Shown here piece by piece: positions 26,239 to 35,462 of a stretch of DNA of 64,000 nt. The translations under genes and the position numbers were made by a program. The DNA lies in assembly GCF_001908185.1 (NCBI RefSeq), contig NZ_LGHM01000006.1, forward strand, positions 1 to 64,000. Reading direction: 5' to 3'. The notes below the pieces were generated by a model that saw nothing but the letters and a program-made list of their open reading frames with translations, had not been told where the DNA came from and did not search any database. The stretch's first letter is position 1. Each line of letters starts with the position of its first letter. Source of the DNA: Bradyrhizobium sp. AS23.2. GTDB lineage: Bacteria > Pseudomonadota > Alphaproteobacteria > Rhizobiales > Xanthobacteraceae.

Positions 26239-27117
26239 ATGGAGCTTTTCACCAACCAAGTCCTGGCTGGGATTGCCACCGGCGCGATCTACGCCTGCAT
26301 GGCGCTGGCGGTGGTCATGATCTACCAGGCGATCGACCATCTCAACTTCGCGCAGGGCGAGATGGCGATGTTCTCGACCTTCATCTCCTGGCAGTTGATG
26401 CAGTGGGGCGTCCCCTATTGGGCCGCGTTCGTGATCACGCTGGCATTTTCCTTTGTCGCCGGCATCGCGATCGAGCGCATCCTGTTCAAGCCCTTGGCGA
26501 AGGCACCGATCCTGACCAACGTCGCCGGGTTCATCGCCCTGTTCGCGATCATCAACTCGTCGGCCGGCCTGATCTGGGACTTCACCATCAAGCAGTATCC
26601 GACCCCGTTCGGCTCCGCGCCGTTCCTGGGCAGCCAGCTGATCTCGACCCACCAGGCCGGCATGGTCGGCGTCACCGTGCTGCTGCTGCTTGGGCTGTAT
26701 TTCTTCTTCCAGTACACACGGATCGGCCTTGCCATGCGGGCGGCCGCATCGGTGCCTGAATCAGCCCGGCTGGTCGGCATCAACACGAGCTGGATGATCG
26801 CCCTCGGCTGGGGCATGGCTACCGCGATCGGCTCGATCGCCGGCATGCTGATCGCTCCGGTCGTGTTCCTCGAGCCCAACATGATGGGCGGCGTGCTGAT
26901 CTACGGCTTCGCCGCAGCGGTGCTCGGCGGACTGACCAGCCCGTTCGGCGCCGTGGTCGGCGGCTTCCTGGTCGGCATCTTCGAGAACCTCGCCGGAACC
27001 TACATCCCCGGCGTAGGCAATGAACTGAAACTCCCGATCGCGCTCGCGCTGATCATCTCCGTCCTGGTCGTCAAACCCGCTGGCCTGTTCGGCCGGCACA
27101 TCGTCAAGCGAGTTTGA
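26239..27117 (+). CDS. livH: ABC transporter permease (LivH)
   Basis: LivH is one of two membrane subunits forming the channel. GAGGAG precedes the ATG. The 292-residue protein has about eight hydrophobic spans and the family start GIATGAIYACMALAVVMIYQ with HLNFAQGEMAMF, then the coupling segment MRAAASVPESARLVGINTSW and the C-terminal GAVVGGFLVGIFENLAGTY. It begins 12 bases after livF and ends 3 bases before livM. Nothing unusual is seen. Confidence 0.92.
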   Translation: MELFTNQVLAGIATGAIYACMALAVVMIYQAIDHLNFAQGEMAMFSTFISWQLMQWGVPYWAAFVITLAFSFVAGIAIERILFKPLAKAPILTNVAGFIALFAIINSSAGLIWDFTIKQYPTPFGSAPFLGSQLISTHQAGMVGVTVLLLLGLYFFFQYTRIGLAMRAAASVPESARLVGINTSWMIALGWGMATAIGSIAGMLIAPVVFLEPNMMGGVLIYGFAAAVLGGLTSPFGAVVGGFLVGIFENLAGTYIPGVGNELKLPIALALIISVLVVKPAGLFGRHIVKRV

Positions 27118-27120
27118 TCA

Positions 27121-28140
27121 TGAGCGCAGCAGAAGAAGTCGTCGCCGAGGGCCACGAGGCGGTCGAGGCCGTTCCGAAGCGAGCCATGACGCTGGGCACG
27201 GGCACCTCGCTGGTGGTGCTCGCCGCGCTGCTCATCGCCCCCCGTCTTCGTCAAGAACTTCATCATCTTCCAGATGACGATGCTCCTGATCTACGGGCTC
27301 GCTGTGCTGGCGCTCAACATCCTGACCGGAGGCTCGGGCCAGTTCTCGCTGGGTCAGAGTGCCTTCTATGCCGTCGGCGCCTATACGACGGCGGTGCTGA
27401 TGGAGCAGTTCAACGTCAATTACGCGCTGACACTGCCGATTGCCGGGGTGGTCTGCTTCGCCTTCGGCTTCCTGTTCGGGCAGCCCGCGCTGCGGCTCTC
27501 CGGCGTTTACCTCGCGCTTGCGACCTTTGCGCTTGCCACCGCGATGCCGCAGCTCCTCAAGCTGAACTTCCTGGAGCACTGGACCGGTGGCGTGCAGGGT
27601 CTCGTCGTCACCAAGCCGGACGCGCCGTTCGGGCTGCCGATGTCGCAGGACATGTGGCTCTACTACTTCACCCTCGTCGTGACGCTTGCGATCTACATCT
27701 TCTCGGTGAACCTGTTGCGCTCCCGTTCGGGCCGCGCCTTCATGGCGATCCGCGACAACGAGATCGCGGCCTCCGCCATGGGCGTTGATGTCGCGCTGTA
27801 CAAGACGCTGGCCTTCGGTGTGTCGGCTGCGATCACCGGCATCGCCGGCTCGCTCGGCGCCATCGCGGTGCAGTTCGTCGCGCCCGACAGCTACACCATC
27901 ACACTCGCGATCTCGCTGTTCCTCGGCATGGTCGTCGGCGGCGTGGGCTGGTTGCCCGGCTCGATCGTCGGTGCCGCCTTCATCATCTTCGTCCCGAACA
28001 TCGCGGAGGGCATCTCCAAAGGCCTCTCCGGTGCGGTGTTCGGCGTGCTCCTGTTCCTCGTCATCTACCTCGTGCCGCATGGCGCAAGGCAGGTTGCAAT
28101 CCTGGGCCAGCAACTCGCCGGCAAGCTCCGAAAGAGCTGA
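27121..28140 (+). CDS. livM: ABC transporter permease (LivM), frameshifted near the 5' end
   Basis: This is the partner permease of LivH. The N-terminus MSAAEEVVAEGHEAVEAVPK, through a first helix ending LLIAP, is in one frame. The rest (FVKNFIIFQMTMLLIYGLAV, NILTGGSGQFSLGQSAFYAV and onward) is in another. The break is in a run of six C at 27238-27243; five C would give a continuous protein of about 339 residues with IAPVFVKNF across the join. The coupling loop MAIRDNEIAASAMGVDVALYK and the C-terminus are normal. If the shift is real, internal initiation at MTMLLIYG (27274) would give a product lacking the first helix. A miscounted homopolymer is at least as likely. Confidence 0.85.
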
Positions 28141-28191
28141 AAACTCTCATAAGACTATCGCCAAGACTGTTGTTTAACCAAGGAGACCCAA

Positions 28192-29421
28192 TTGCTTTTC
28201 GGAAGAACACTGCGAACCGCCGCGCTCGCGACGGCGGTCGCCACGGTCGCCACCAGTGCTGCCCTCGCCCAGAAGAAGTACGACACCGGCGCGTCGGATA
28301 CCGAGATCAAGATCGGCAACATCATGCCGTACAGCGGTCCGGCGTCGGCCTATGGCATCATCGGCAAGACCGAAGAAGCCTACTTCAAGATGATCAACGA
28401 CAAGGGCGGCATCAATGGCCGCAAGATCAACTTCATCACCTATGACGACGCCTATTCGCCGCCGAAGGCCGTCGAGCAGGTCCGCAAGCTCGTCGAGAGC
28501 GACGAGGTGCTGGCCGTGTACAATCCGCTCGGCACGGCCTCGAACACCGCGATCCAGAAATACCTGAACGCCAAGAAGATCCCGCACCTCTTCGTCGCCA
28601 CCGGCGCCACCAAGTGGAACGACCCGAAGAACTTCCCCTGGACCATGGGCTGGCAGCCCTCCTACCAGAGCGAAGCGCAGATCTACGCGAAATGGCTGAT
28701 GAAGGAAAAGCCGAACGCCAAGATCGCGATCCTCTATCAGAACGACGATTTCGGCAAAGATTACCTCAAGGGCACCAAGGACGGACTCGGTGCCAAGGCC
28801 TCGTCCATGATCATCATGGAAGAGAGCTATGAGATCTCCGAGCCCTCGATCGATGGTCATATCGTCAAGATCAAGGCCGCCAATCCCGACGTGCTGCTGA
28901 TCTATACGACGCCGAAGTTCGCGGCCCAGACCATCAAGAAGACCGCCGAGCTCAACTGGAAGCCGCTCCAGATCCTCACCAACGTGTCGATCTCGGTCGG
29001 CAGCGTGATGAAGCCGGCCGGCTTCGAGGCCTCGCAGAACGTGCTTTCGGCGGCCTATGCCAAGGACTCGACGGACCCGCAGTGGAACAACGACCCCGGC
29101 ATGAAGAAGTGGAACGAGTTCGTCGACAAGTACCTGCCGGGTTCCGACAAGACCGATACCGGCATGGTCTACGGCTATGGAGCAGCATCGACGCTCGCCA
29201 AGGTCCTGGAAATGTGCGGTGACGATCTCACCCGTGCCAATCTCATGAAGCAGGCCGCTTCATTGAAGGATTTTGTTCCGGACACCTTGCTGCCCGGCGT
29301 CAAGATCAATACCAGCGCCACCGACTTCGCCCCGATTTCCCAGCTCCAGATGCAGCGCTTCAAGGGCGAGAAGTGGGAACTCTTCGGCGAGATCATCAGC
29401 GGCGACGTCGCCTCCGAGTGA
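28192..29421 (+). CDS. ABC transporter substrate-binding protein, paralogue 1 of 4
   Basis: A periplasmic type I binding protein (Peripla_BP_6) feeds the LivGFHM importer. The start is a TTG right after AAGGAGACCCAA; the signal peptide runs to about residue 24 (AALAQ). The mature protein begins KKYDTGASDTEIKIGNIMPY, with SGPASAYGIIGKTEEAYFKM and SPPKAVEQVRKLVESDEVL following. Later family segments are FPWTMGWQPSYQSEAQIYAK and LYQNDDFGKDYLKGTKDGLG. The 409-residue length and these motifs are shared by the next three genes. The context points to aliphatic acids rather than leucine. A strong terminator follows. Confidence 0.88.
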   Translation: MLFGRTLRTAALATAVATVATSAALAQKKYDTGASDTEIKIGNIMPYSGPASAYGIIGKTEEAYFKMINDKGGINGRKINFITYDDAYSPPKAVEQVRKLVESDEVLAVYNPLGTASNTAIQKYLNAKKIPHLFVATGATKWNDPKNFPWTMGWQPSYQSEAQIYAKWLMKEKPNAKIAILYQNDDFGKDYLKGTKDGLGAKASSMIIMEESYEISEPSIDGHIVKIKAANPDVLLIYTTPKFAAQTIKKTAELNWKPLQILTNVSISVGSVMKPAGFEASQNVLSAAYAKDSTDPQWNNDPGMKKWNEFVDKYLPGSDKTDTGMVYGYGAASTLAKVLEMCGDDLTRANLMKQAASLKDFVPDTLLPGVKINTSATDFAPISQLQMQRFKGEKWELFGEIISGDVASE

Positions 29422-29459
29422 CGCGTTGACGTAATAGTCCAAGGGTAATCCAAGTCGAC

Positions 29460-29492
29460 AAGCCCCCGCGGGTGACCGCGGGGGGCTTTTTG
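29460..29492 (+). terminator. Rho-independent terminator after paralogue 1
   Basis: AGCCCCCGCGG and CCGCGGGGGGCT pair around a GTGA loop and are followed by TTTTTG. It lies about 40 bases past the stop of the first binding-protein gene, so the main livGFHM transcript probably ends here. Confidence 0.85.
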
Positions 29493-29551
29493 TTGACGTC
29501 CGCCGTCAATCTTGTTCAATGCGGCGCCGGTCCAGCCAGGGTGGGAGTACT

Positions 29552-30778
29552 ATGACTGCCGTTCGATTTCAGGTTGCGGCCCTTTCGGCCGCACTCGCGT
29601 TGTGCACTGCGATGAGCAGCCCGGCACTGGCGCAAAAGAAATACGACAGCGGCGCTTCAGATACCGAGATCAAGCTCGGCAACATCATGCCCTATAGCGG
29701 TCCGGCCTCCGCCTATGCCGTGATCGGCGAGGCAGAGGCAGCCTATTTTAACAAGATCAATGCCGAGGGTGGCATCAACGGCCGCAAGATCAAGTTCCTC
29801 TCCTATGACGATGCCTATTCGCCGCCGAAGACCGTGGAGCAGGCGCGGAAGCTGGTCGAGAGCGATGGAGTGCTGCTGATCTTCGGCTCGCTCGGCACCT
29901 CCACCAACAGCGCGATCCGCAAATACATGAACGAGAAGAAGGTCCCGCAATTGTTCGTGGCCAGCGGCGCCTCCAAATGGAACGATCCCAAGCAATTTCC
30001 CTGGACGATGGGCTGGCAGCCGAACTACGCGAGCGAGGCACGCATCTACGCCAAGTACATCATGAAGGAGAAGCCGGACGCGAAGATCGGCGTGCTCTAC
30101 CAGAACGATGATTTCGGCAAGGACTACCTGAAGGGGCTGAAGGACGGCCTCGGCGCCAAGGCCTCGATGATCGTGCTGGAGGAAAGCTACGATACCTCGG
30201 AGCCGGCCATCGACGATCACGTCGTGAAGCTGAAGGCCGCGGGCGCCGACGTCTTCATCAGCATCACCACGCCGAAATTCGCCGCGCAGGCAATCAAGAA
30301 GGCCGCCGAGATCAACTGGCATCCGGTCCGCATCATCTCAAACGTCTCGGCCTCGGTCGGCGGCGTGATCGAACCGGCGGGCTTCGAGATCTCGCAAGGA
30401 ATCCTGTCGGCCACCTACATCAAGGACGCCTCGGACCCGCAATGGAACGCCGATGACGGCATGAAGAAGTTCTACAACTTCATCGCGCAATACAATCCCA
30501 AGGCCAACAAGCTCGATGCCGGCGTGGCGTTCGGCTATGCGGCGGCACAGACCATGGTGAAGGTGCTGCAGATGTGCGGCGACGACCTCACCCGCGAGAA
30601 CGTGATGAAGCAAGCCGCCAGCATGAAGGATTTCGCGCCCGACTTGCTGCTGCCTGGCATCACCATCAACACCGCGCCGGACAATTTCGCCCCGATCGAG
30701 CAGCTCCAGATGATGCGGTTCAAGGGCAGGCAATGGGAGCTGTTCGGCGACATCATCTCGAGCGATCTGAACCACTAG
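29552..30778 (+). CDS. ABC transporter substrate-binding protein, paralogue 2 of 4
   Basis: The start is the ATG at 29552 after GGGTGGGAG, giving MTAVRFQVAALSAALALCTA and cleavage near PALAQ. The mature protein repeats the paralogue signature (KKYDSGASDTEIKLGNIMPY, SPPKTVEQARKLVESDGVLL, FPWTMGWQPNYASEARIYAK). It differs from the others in the hinge and in the ligand-lining region, such as IFGSLGTSTNSAIRKYMNEK and ILSATYIKDASDPQW. It has its own leader after a terminator, so it may be expressed separately. A different ligand chain length from that of paralogue 1 is plausible. Confidence 0.88.
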   Translation: MTAVRFQVAALSAALALCTAMSSPALAQKKYDSGASDTEIKLGNIMPYSGPASAYAVIGEAEAAYFNKINAEGGINGRKIKFLSYDDAYSPPKTVEQARKLVESDGVLLIFGSLGTSTNSAIRKYMNEKKVPQLFVASGASKWNDPKQFPWTMGWQPNYASEARIYAKYIMKEKPDAKIGVLYQNDDFGKDYLKGLKDGLGAKASMIVLEESYDTSEPAIDDHVVKLKAAGADVFISITTPKFAAQAIKKAAEINWHPVRIISNVSASVGGVIEPAGFEISQGILSATYIKDASDPQWNADDGMKKFYNFIAQYNPKANKLDAGVAFGYAAAQTMVKVLQMCGDDLTRENVMKQAASMKDFAPDLLLPGITINTAPDNFAPIEQLQMMRFKGRQWELFGDIISSDLNH

Positions 30779-31150
30779 GATCCTTCCGCGTCTCGCAATC
30801 AGAAATCGATGCGAGCGATGGCGTCAACCTTCGCTGACCCATCCTGCAGCAGCGCCAATCTCGTGGTCCGGCAAGGAATTCATCGCCGCCTGAAAGGGTT
30901 GCTGCAAGGCAAGAACTGAACTCGCTGCGGCGGCATGGCCGTCACCCATGGCTTCGTCAAGCCTGACAATGGGGTCCCGGCGCCTTCGGTCTCGCTCAGC
31001 CCCATTCGACTAAAGGCGGGTTCTCGGTATCGCCTTCTCGCGGGCGCGTTGCTTGCTGGCGATCCGGGAAGAGCATTGAATGTGCGAGGAGCCGCAAAGA
31101 GCTCCCAATCAGCAAAAGCGACACATTCAACCGAATCAAGGGAGACCAAC
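30779..31150. other. Leader between paralogues 2 and 3
   Basis: About 370 bases without a recognisable gene. The in-frame extension upstream of paralogue 3 is not protein-like. No terminator hairpin comparable to those after paralogues 1, 3 and 4 is seen, so read-through from paralogue 2 is possible. AAGGGAG precedes the next start. Confidence 0.45.
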
Positions 31151-32380
31151 ATGCATTCCATCCACGTGCGGGCGGCAGCATTTTCGGCGGCTCTCCTGCT
31201 GGCTGCCACCGTGTCTACGGCAGCGCTTGCGCAGAAGAAATACGACCCCGGCGCAACCGATACCGAAATCAAGATCGGCAACATCATGCCGTACAGCGGA
31301 CCGGCTTCCTCCTACAGCGTGATCGGCAAGACGGAAGCGGCCTACTTCAACAAGATCAACGCGGAAGGCGGCATCAACGGCCGCAAGATCAATTTCATCT
31401 CCAACGACGACGGCTACTCACCGCCGAAGACCGTCGAGCAGGCGCGCAAGCTGGTCGAGAGCGATGAAGTCCTGCTCATCTTCAACTCGCTCGGCACGCC
31501 GCCGAACTCGGCGATCCAAAAATACATGAACACCAAGAAGGTACCGCAACTCTTCGTGGCGACCGGCGCCACCAAGTGGAACGATCCCAAGGATTTCCCG
31601 TGGACCATGGGCTGGCAGCCGAGCTACCAGAGCGAGACGCAGATCTACGCGAAATACATCCTGAAGAACACGCCGAACGCCAAGATCGCCGTGCTCTACC
31701 AGAACGATGACTACGGGAAAGACTATCTGAAGGGCCTGAAGGACGGGCTGGGCTCCAAGGCCGCCTCGATGATCGTCGCGGAAGAGAGCTACGAGACGAC
31801 CGAGCCGACCATCGACTCCCACATCGTCAACCTGAAAGCATCCGGCGCCGACGTGTTCGTCGATATCTCGATTCCGAAGTTCGCGGCCCAGGCGATCAAG
31901 AAGGCCGCGGAAATCGGGTGGAAGCCGGCTCACTTCCTCAACAGCGTCAGTTCGTCGATCAGCGCCACGATCCACCCGGCAGGGTTCGATAACGCGCAAG
32001 GCATCATCTCGTCTGCCTATCTGAAGGACCCGACGGATCCGCAATGGAAGGATGATCCGGATATCAAGGCCTGGAATGCATTCCTCGACAAATATTATCC
32101 CGAGGCCAACCGCAGCGATGCCTTCGTGATCTATGGCTACGCCGTCGCGCAAACCATGGTTCACGTGCTCAAGCAGTGCGGCGACGACCTGACGCGTGCG
32201 AACGTCATGAAGCAGGCGGCAAGCGTGCAAGACTACGTGGTTGCGGGCCTGTTGCCCGGGGTGAAGATCAATACCAGCCCGACGGACTTTGCCCCGATTT
32301 CGCAGTTGCAACTCCAGCGGCTCAAGGGCAACACCTGGGAGCTGTTCGGCGACGTGATCAGCGGCGACGTCGGTGGTTAA
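31151..32380 (+). CDS. ABC transporter substrate-binding protein, paralogue 3 of 4
   Basis: The ATG at 31151 follows AAGGGAGACCAAC and starts a signal peptide (MHSIHVRAAAFSAALLLAAT, cleavage near ALAQ). The mature part has the shared KKYDPGATDTEIKIGNIMPY start and FPWTMGWQPSYQSETQIYAK. It diverges most in the second lobe (FVDISIPKFAAQAIKKAAEI, SVSSSISATIHPAGFDNAQG) where the other copies have SVG..MKPAGFE. That suggests a changed ligand preference. The 409 residues are full-length. A terminator follows at 32451. Confidence 0.88.
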   Translation: MHSIHVRAAAFSAALLLAATVSTAALAQKKYDPGATDTEIKIGNIMPYSGPASSYSVIGKTEAAYFNKINAEGGINGRKINFISNDDGYSPPKTVEQARKLVESDEVLLIFNSLGTPPNSAIQKYMNTKKVPQLFVATGATKWNDPKDFPWTMGWQPSYQSETQIYAKYILKNTPNAKIAVLYQNDDYGKDYLKGLKDGLGSKAASMIVAEESYETTEPTIDSHIVNLKASGADVFVDISIPKFAAQAIKKAAEIGWKPAHFLNSVSSSISATIHPAGFDNAQGIISSAYLKDPTDPQWKDDPDIKAWNAFLDKYYPEANRSDAFVIYGYAVAQTMVHVLKQCGDDLTRANVMKQAASVQDYVVAGLLPGVKINTSPTDFAPISQLQLQRLKGNTWELFGDVISGDVGG

Positions 32381-32450
32381 CGGCGCCTTCGGCAGAGTGG
32401 CAAAGGCCCCCGCGACCACCGCCGCGCGGGCATAAACCTACTAAAGAAGC

Positions 32451-32483
32451 AGCCCCCGCGACTTGGTCGCAGGGGCTTTTTCT
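32451..32483 (+). terminator. Rho-independent terminator after paralogue 3
   Basis: AGCCCC-C-GCGAC and GTCGC-A-GGGGCT form a stem with one mismatch around TTG, followed by a run of T (TTTTTC). Confidence 0.8.
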
Positions 32484-32587
32484 TGAAGCAGCCAGACAAA
32501 TCGTATTGAATTGCGCGGGCGTCGCCAAAAACAATCAAGACAAGAAAAGGAAACGCAGACACACACCAAGAAAACAGGGAGATAGGA

Positions 32588-33817
32588 ATGCCCGCTGTCA
32601 CCGGCAAGCTTGCGGCCGCGTCACTGGCGCTCGCGCTCATTGCAGCCTCGACCTCCACTGCCTCAGCCCAGAAGAAATACGATACCGGCGCGACCGACGC
32701 CGAGATCAAGATCGGCAACATCATGCCCTACAGCGGACCGGCTTCCGCCTACGGCATCATCGGGCGGACCGAAGCCGCCTATTTCAAGAAGATCAACGAC
32801 GAAGGCGGCATCAACGGCCGCAAGATCAACTTCGTTTCCTATGACGACGCCTACTCGCCGCCGAAGGCCGTGGAGCAGGCGCGCAAGCTGGTCGAGAGCG
32901 ACGAAGTGCTTTTCATCTTCAACTCGCTCGGCACGCCGTCGAACTCGGCGATCCACAAATACATGAACACGAAGAAGGTGCCGCAGCTCTTCGTCGCGAC
33001 CGGCGCCACCAAGTGGAACGATCCGCAGAACTTCCCGTGGACCATGGGCTGGCAGCCCAACTATCAGAGCGAGACGCAGATCTACGCGAAGTGGCTGCTC
33101 AAGAACAAGCCGGACGCCAAGATCGCCGTGCTCTATCAGAACGACGATTACGGCAAGGACTATCTCAAGGGACTGAAGGACGGCCTTGGCTCGAAGGCCG
33201 CCTCGATGATCGTCATGGAGGAGAGCTACGAGACCTCCGAGCCGACCATCGACAGCCACATCGTCAAGCTGAGGTCGACGGGCGCTGATGTCTTCATGAA
33301 CATCACGACGCCGAAATTCGCGGCGCAGGCGATCAAGAAAGTCGCGGAGATCGGCTGGAAGCCGCTGCACTTCCTCAACAACGTCTCGGCCTCCGTCGGC
33401 AGCGTCATGAAGCCCGCGGGCTTCGAGAACGGGCAGGACATCGTCTCGGCCGACTATCTCAAGGACGTGTCGGATCCGGAATGGAGCAACGATCCCGGCA
33501 TGAAGCAGTTTCTCGCCTTCATGGACAAGTACTTCCCGGAAGGTGACAAGCTCGACAAGGGCACCATCGTTGGCTTCGCCGTGGCGCAGACGCTGGTCCA
33601 GGTGCTGAAGCAATGCGGCGATAATCTCACGCGCGAGAACGTCATGAAGCAGGCCGCCAGCCTGAAGGACTTCCGCACCGAAGCGCTGCTGCCCGGCATC
33701 CAGATCAACACCGGGCCGAACGACTTTGCGCCTATCAGCCAGCTCCGGCTTGAGAAGTTCAAGGGCGAGCGCTGGGAACTGTTCGGCGACGTGATCAGCG
33801 CCGACGCCGGCGGCTAG
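32588..33817 (+). CDS. ABC transporter substrate-binding protein, paralogue 4 of 4
   Basis: GGGAGATAGGA precedes the ATG. The signal peptide (MPAVTGKLAAASLALALIAA, cleavage near ASAQ) leads into KKYDTGATDAEIKIGNIMPY. The copy is closest to paralogue 1 at the N-terminus (SAYGIIGRTEAAYFKKINDE) and in SVGSVMKPAGFENGQDIVSA, and closest to paralogue 3 in FNSLGTPSNSAIHKYMNTKK. This mosaic suggests gene conversion or stepwise duplication. It is full-length at 409 residues and is followed by a very strong terminator that closes the island. Confidence 0.88.
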   Translation: MPAVTGKLAAASLALALIAASTSTASAQKKYDTGATDAEIKIGNIMPYSGPASAYGIIGRTEAAYFKKINDEGGINGRKINFVSYDDAYSPPKAVEQARKLVESDEVLFIFNSLGTPSNSAIHKYMNTKKVPQLFVATGATKWNDPQNFPWTMGWQPNYQSETQIYAKWLLKNKPDAKIAVLYQNDDYGKDYLKGLKDGLGSKAASMIVMEESYETSEPTIDSHIVKLRSTGADVFMNITTPKFAAQAIKKVAEIGWKPLHFLNNVSASVGSVMKPAGFENGQDIVSADYLKDVSDPEWSNDPGMKQFLAFMDKYFPEGDKLDKGTIVGFAVAQTLVQVLKQCGDNLTRENVMKQAASLKDFRTEALLPGIQINTGPNDFAPISQLRLEKFKGERWELFGDVISADAGG

Positions 33818-33839
33818 CCGCCCGAAATAGCGAGGACGA

Positions 33840-33876
33840 AAGCCCCCTGCGGAGCTTGCGCAGGGGGCTTTTGCTT
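33840..33876 (+). terminator. Rho-independent terminator after paralogue 4
   Basis: AAGCCCCCTGCG and CGCAGGGGGCTT form a perfect 12-bp stem followed by TTGCTT. It lies about 20 bases past the stop codon. Confidence 0.88.
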
Positions 33877-34032
33877 GCGCGCCGATCATGATTACGCGAT
33901 TGCATAATCGAATGATGGTAAAGCCCGCTTACGCTTTGGCGCATGATGCGGTAGGCAGATAAACGGCGGTTTCATCGCCGCCGCTTCGCCCTGCCCGAGA
34001 TTCTGCCCAAGAGTTTAACGAAGGCCTCCGTC

Positions 34033-35316
34033 ATGACCGACCGACGTCCCCTGCTCCGCGCGCTCTACGACGCCGCCGTTGCCGCCGCCCATCCCAATGT
34101 GGTGCTGGCGCCGCATCTGCGGCCCGCCCCCAGGGGACGCGTGATCTGCCTCGCCGCCGGCAAGGGCGCGGGCGCAATGGCGGCGGCTGCGGAGCGGCAT
34201 TATCTCGACACGCTAAAGCTCGCGCCGGAGCGGCTGGTCGGCATCGCCACCACCCGCCACGGCTACGGCGTGCCGACGCGCCGCATCCGCGTGGTCGAGG
34301 CCGGCCATCCCGTGCCGGATGAAGCCGGCTTGAGGGGCGCGGCCGACACGCTCGCGCTCGCAGGCGAGGCCGGCCCCGACGATCTTCTCCTGGTGCTGCT
34401 CACCGGCGGCGGCTCGGCGAACTGGATCGCGCCCGTGGAGGGCGTCAGCTTCGCGCAGAAGCAGGCGGTCAACAAGGCGCTGCTGCGCTCGGGCGCGCCG
34501 ATCGGCGAGATGAACATCGTCAGAAAACATCTGTCGCGGATCAAAGGCGGGCGTCTGGCGCGCGCCGGCAGGAACGCCGCCGAGATCGTGACGCTCGCGA
34601 TCTCCGACGTGCCGCATGACGATCCTTCCGCGATCGCCTCCGGTCCCACCGTGCCCGATCCGACCACGCTTGCGGACGCGCGTGCCATCGTCGCCAAGTA
34701 CAGGCTCGACATCGATGATGCCGTGAGGCGCGCGCTCGACGATCCCGCCAACGAGAGCTGCAAGCCGGGCGATGCCGCCTTTGCGCGCGCGCATTTCGAA
34801 CTGATCGCGCGTCCCAAGCAATCGCTCGACGCCGCGGTGAAGCTCGCCAAGGACGCCGGCTACGAGACGATCGATCTCGGCGCCGATCTCGAGGGCGAGG
34901 CCCGCGAGGTCGCTGCCGATCACGCCAGGCTGGCGCTCGAGGCGCGCGCGCAAGGCAGGCGCGTCGCAATCCTCTCCGGCGGCGAGCTCACGGTCACCGT
35001 GCGCGGCAATGGCCGCGGCGGGCCGAACCAGGAATACGCGCTGGCGCTCGCCGGCCTGTTGAAGGACACGGCAGGCATCGCCGCCCTTGCCGGCGACACC
35101 GACGGCGCCGACGGCGGCGCCGGCAACCCCACCGACCCCGCCGGCGCGCTGATCGACGCGGCAACGTTCGCGAAGATGAAGGCGCAGGGGCTTCAGCCGC
35201 AGGCCTATCTCGACAACAACGACGCGTCCGCCTTCTTTGAGGCAACGGGAGACTTGCTGCTGCCGGGCCCGACGCTGACGAACGTGAACGACATCAGGGT
35301 AATTTTGGTGGATTAG
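34033..35316 (+). CDS. Glycerate 2-kinase (GckA/TtuD, MOFRL family)
   Basis: These kinases phosphorylate D-glycerate, mostly to 2-phosphoglycerate, in the serine cycle, tartrate or glyoxylate metabolism. The 427-residue protein has the N-terminal DUF4147 domain with AAGKGAGAMAAAAE, HPVPDEAGLRGA, LLTGGGSANWIAPVEGV, the catalytic-lysine region NIVRKHLSRIKGGRLAR and SDVPHDDPSAIASGPTVPDP. The C-terminal MOFRL domain has ILSGGELTVTVRGNGRGGPN and DTDGADGGAGNPTDPAGALID. It is a single gene, not in an operon with glyoxylate carboligase or tartronate semialdehyde reductase here. Confidence 0.92.
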   Translation: MTDRRPLLRALYDAAVAAAHPNVVLAPHLRPAPRGRVICLAAGKGAGAMAAAAERHYLDTLKLAPERLVGIATTRHGYGVPTRRIRVVEAGHPVPDEAGLRGAADTLALAGEAGPDDLLLVLLTGGGSANWIAPVEGVSFAQKQAVNKALLRSGAPIGEMNIVRKHLSRIKGGRLARAGRNAAEIVTLAISDVPHDDPSAIASGPTVPDPTTLADARAIVAKYRLDIDDAVRRALDDPANESCKPGDAAFARAHFELIARPKQSLDAAVKLAKDAGYETIDLGADLEGEAREVAADHARLALEARAQGRRVAILSGGELTVTVRGNGRGGPNQEYALALAGLLKDTAGIAALAGDTDGADGGAGNPTDPAGALIDAATFAKMKAQGLQPQAYLDNNDASAFFEATGDLLLPGPTLTNVNDIRVILVD

Positions 35317-35333
35317 GGCGACGGGCTCTCCCT

Positions 35334-35450
35334 CGTCATTGCGAGCGAAGCGAAGCAATCCAGACTGCGTTCGCGGATAGAGTCTGGATTGCTTCGTCGC
35401 TTCAGTGCAAAATTGCTTCGCAATTTTGTCACGAGCTCCTCGCAATGACG
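35334..35450. repeat. Palindromic repeat, CGTCATTGCGAG... family with extra hairpin
   Basis: It has the same outer and inner arms as the repeat at 15693-15778. An additional AAAATTGCTTCGCAATTTT hairpin is inserted near the right end. It lies between convergent genes (glycerate kinase and the hyfI-like gene). Confidence 0.82.
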
Positions 35451-35462
35451 GGATGTGTGGGC

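Noticed and set aside
4295-27243. Phase-variable contingency loci at C runs
   Set aside because: Not chosen as the main explanation: runs of 6-7 are short for slippage switching, and assembly miscounting explains all three equally well. Kept only as an alternative in the findings.
30935-31150. Upstream extension of the third binding protein
   Set aside because: It would bury the signal peptide behind 72 polar residues; the ATG at 31151 has a strong binding site.
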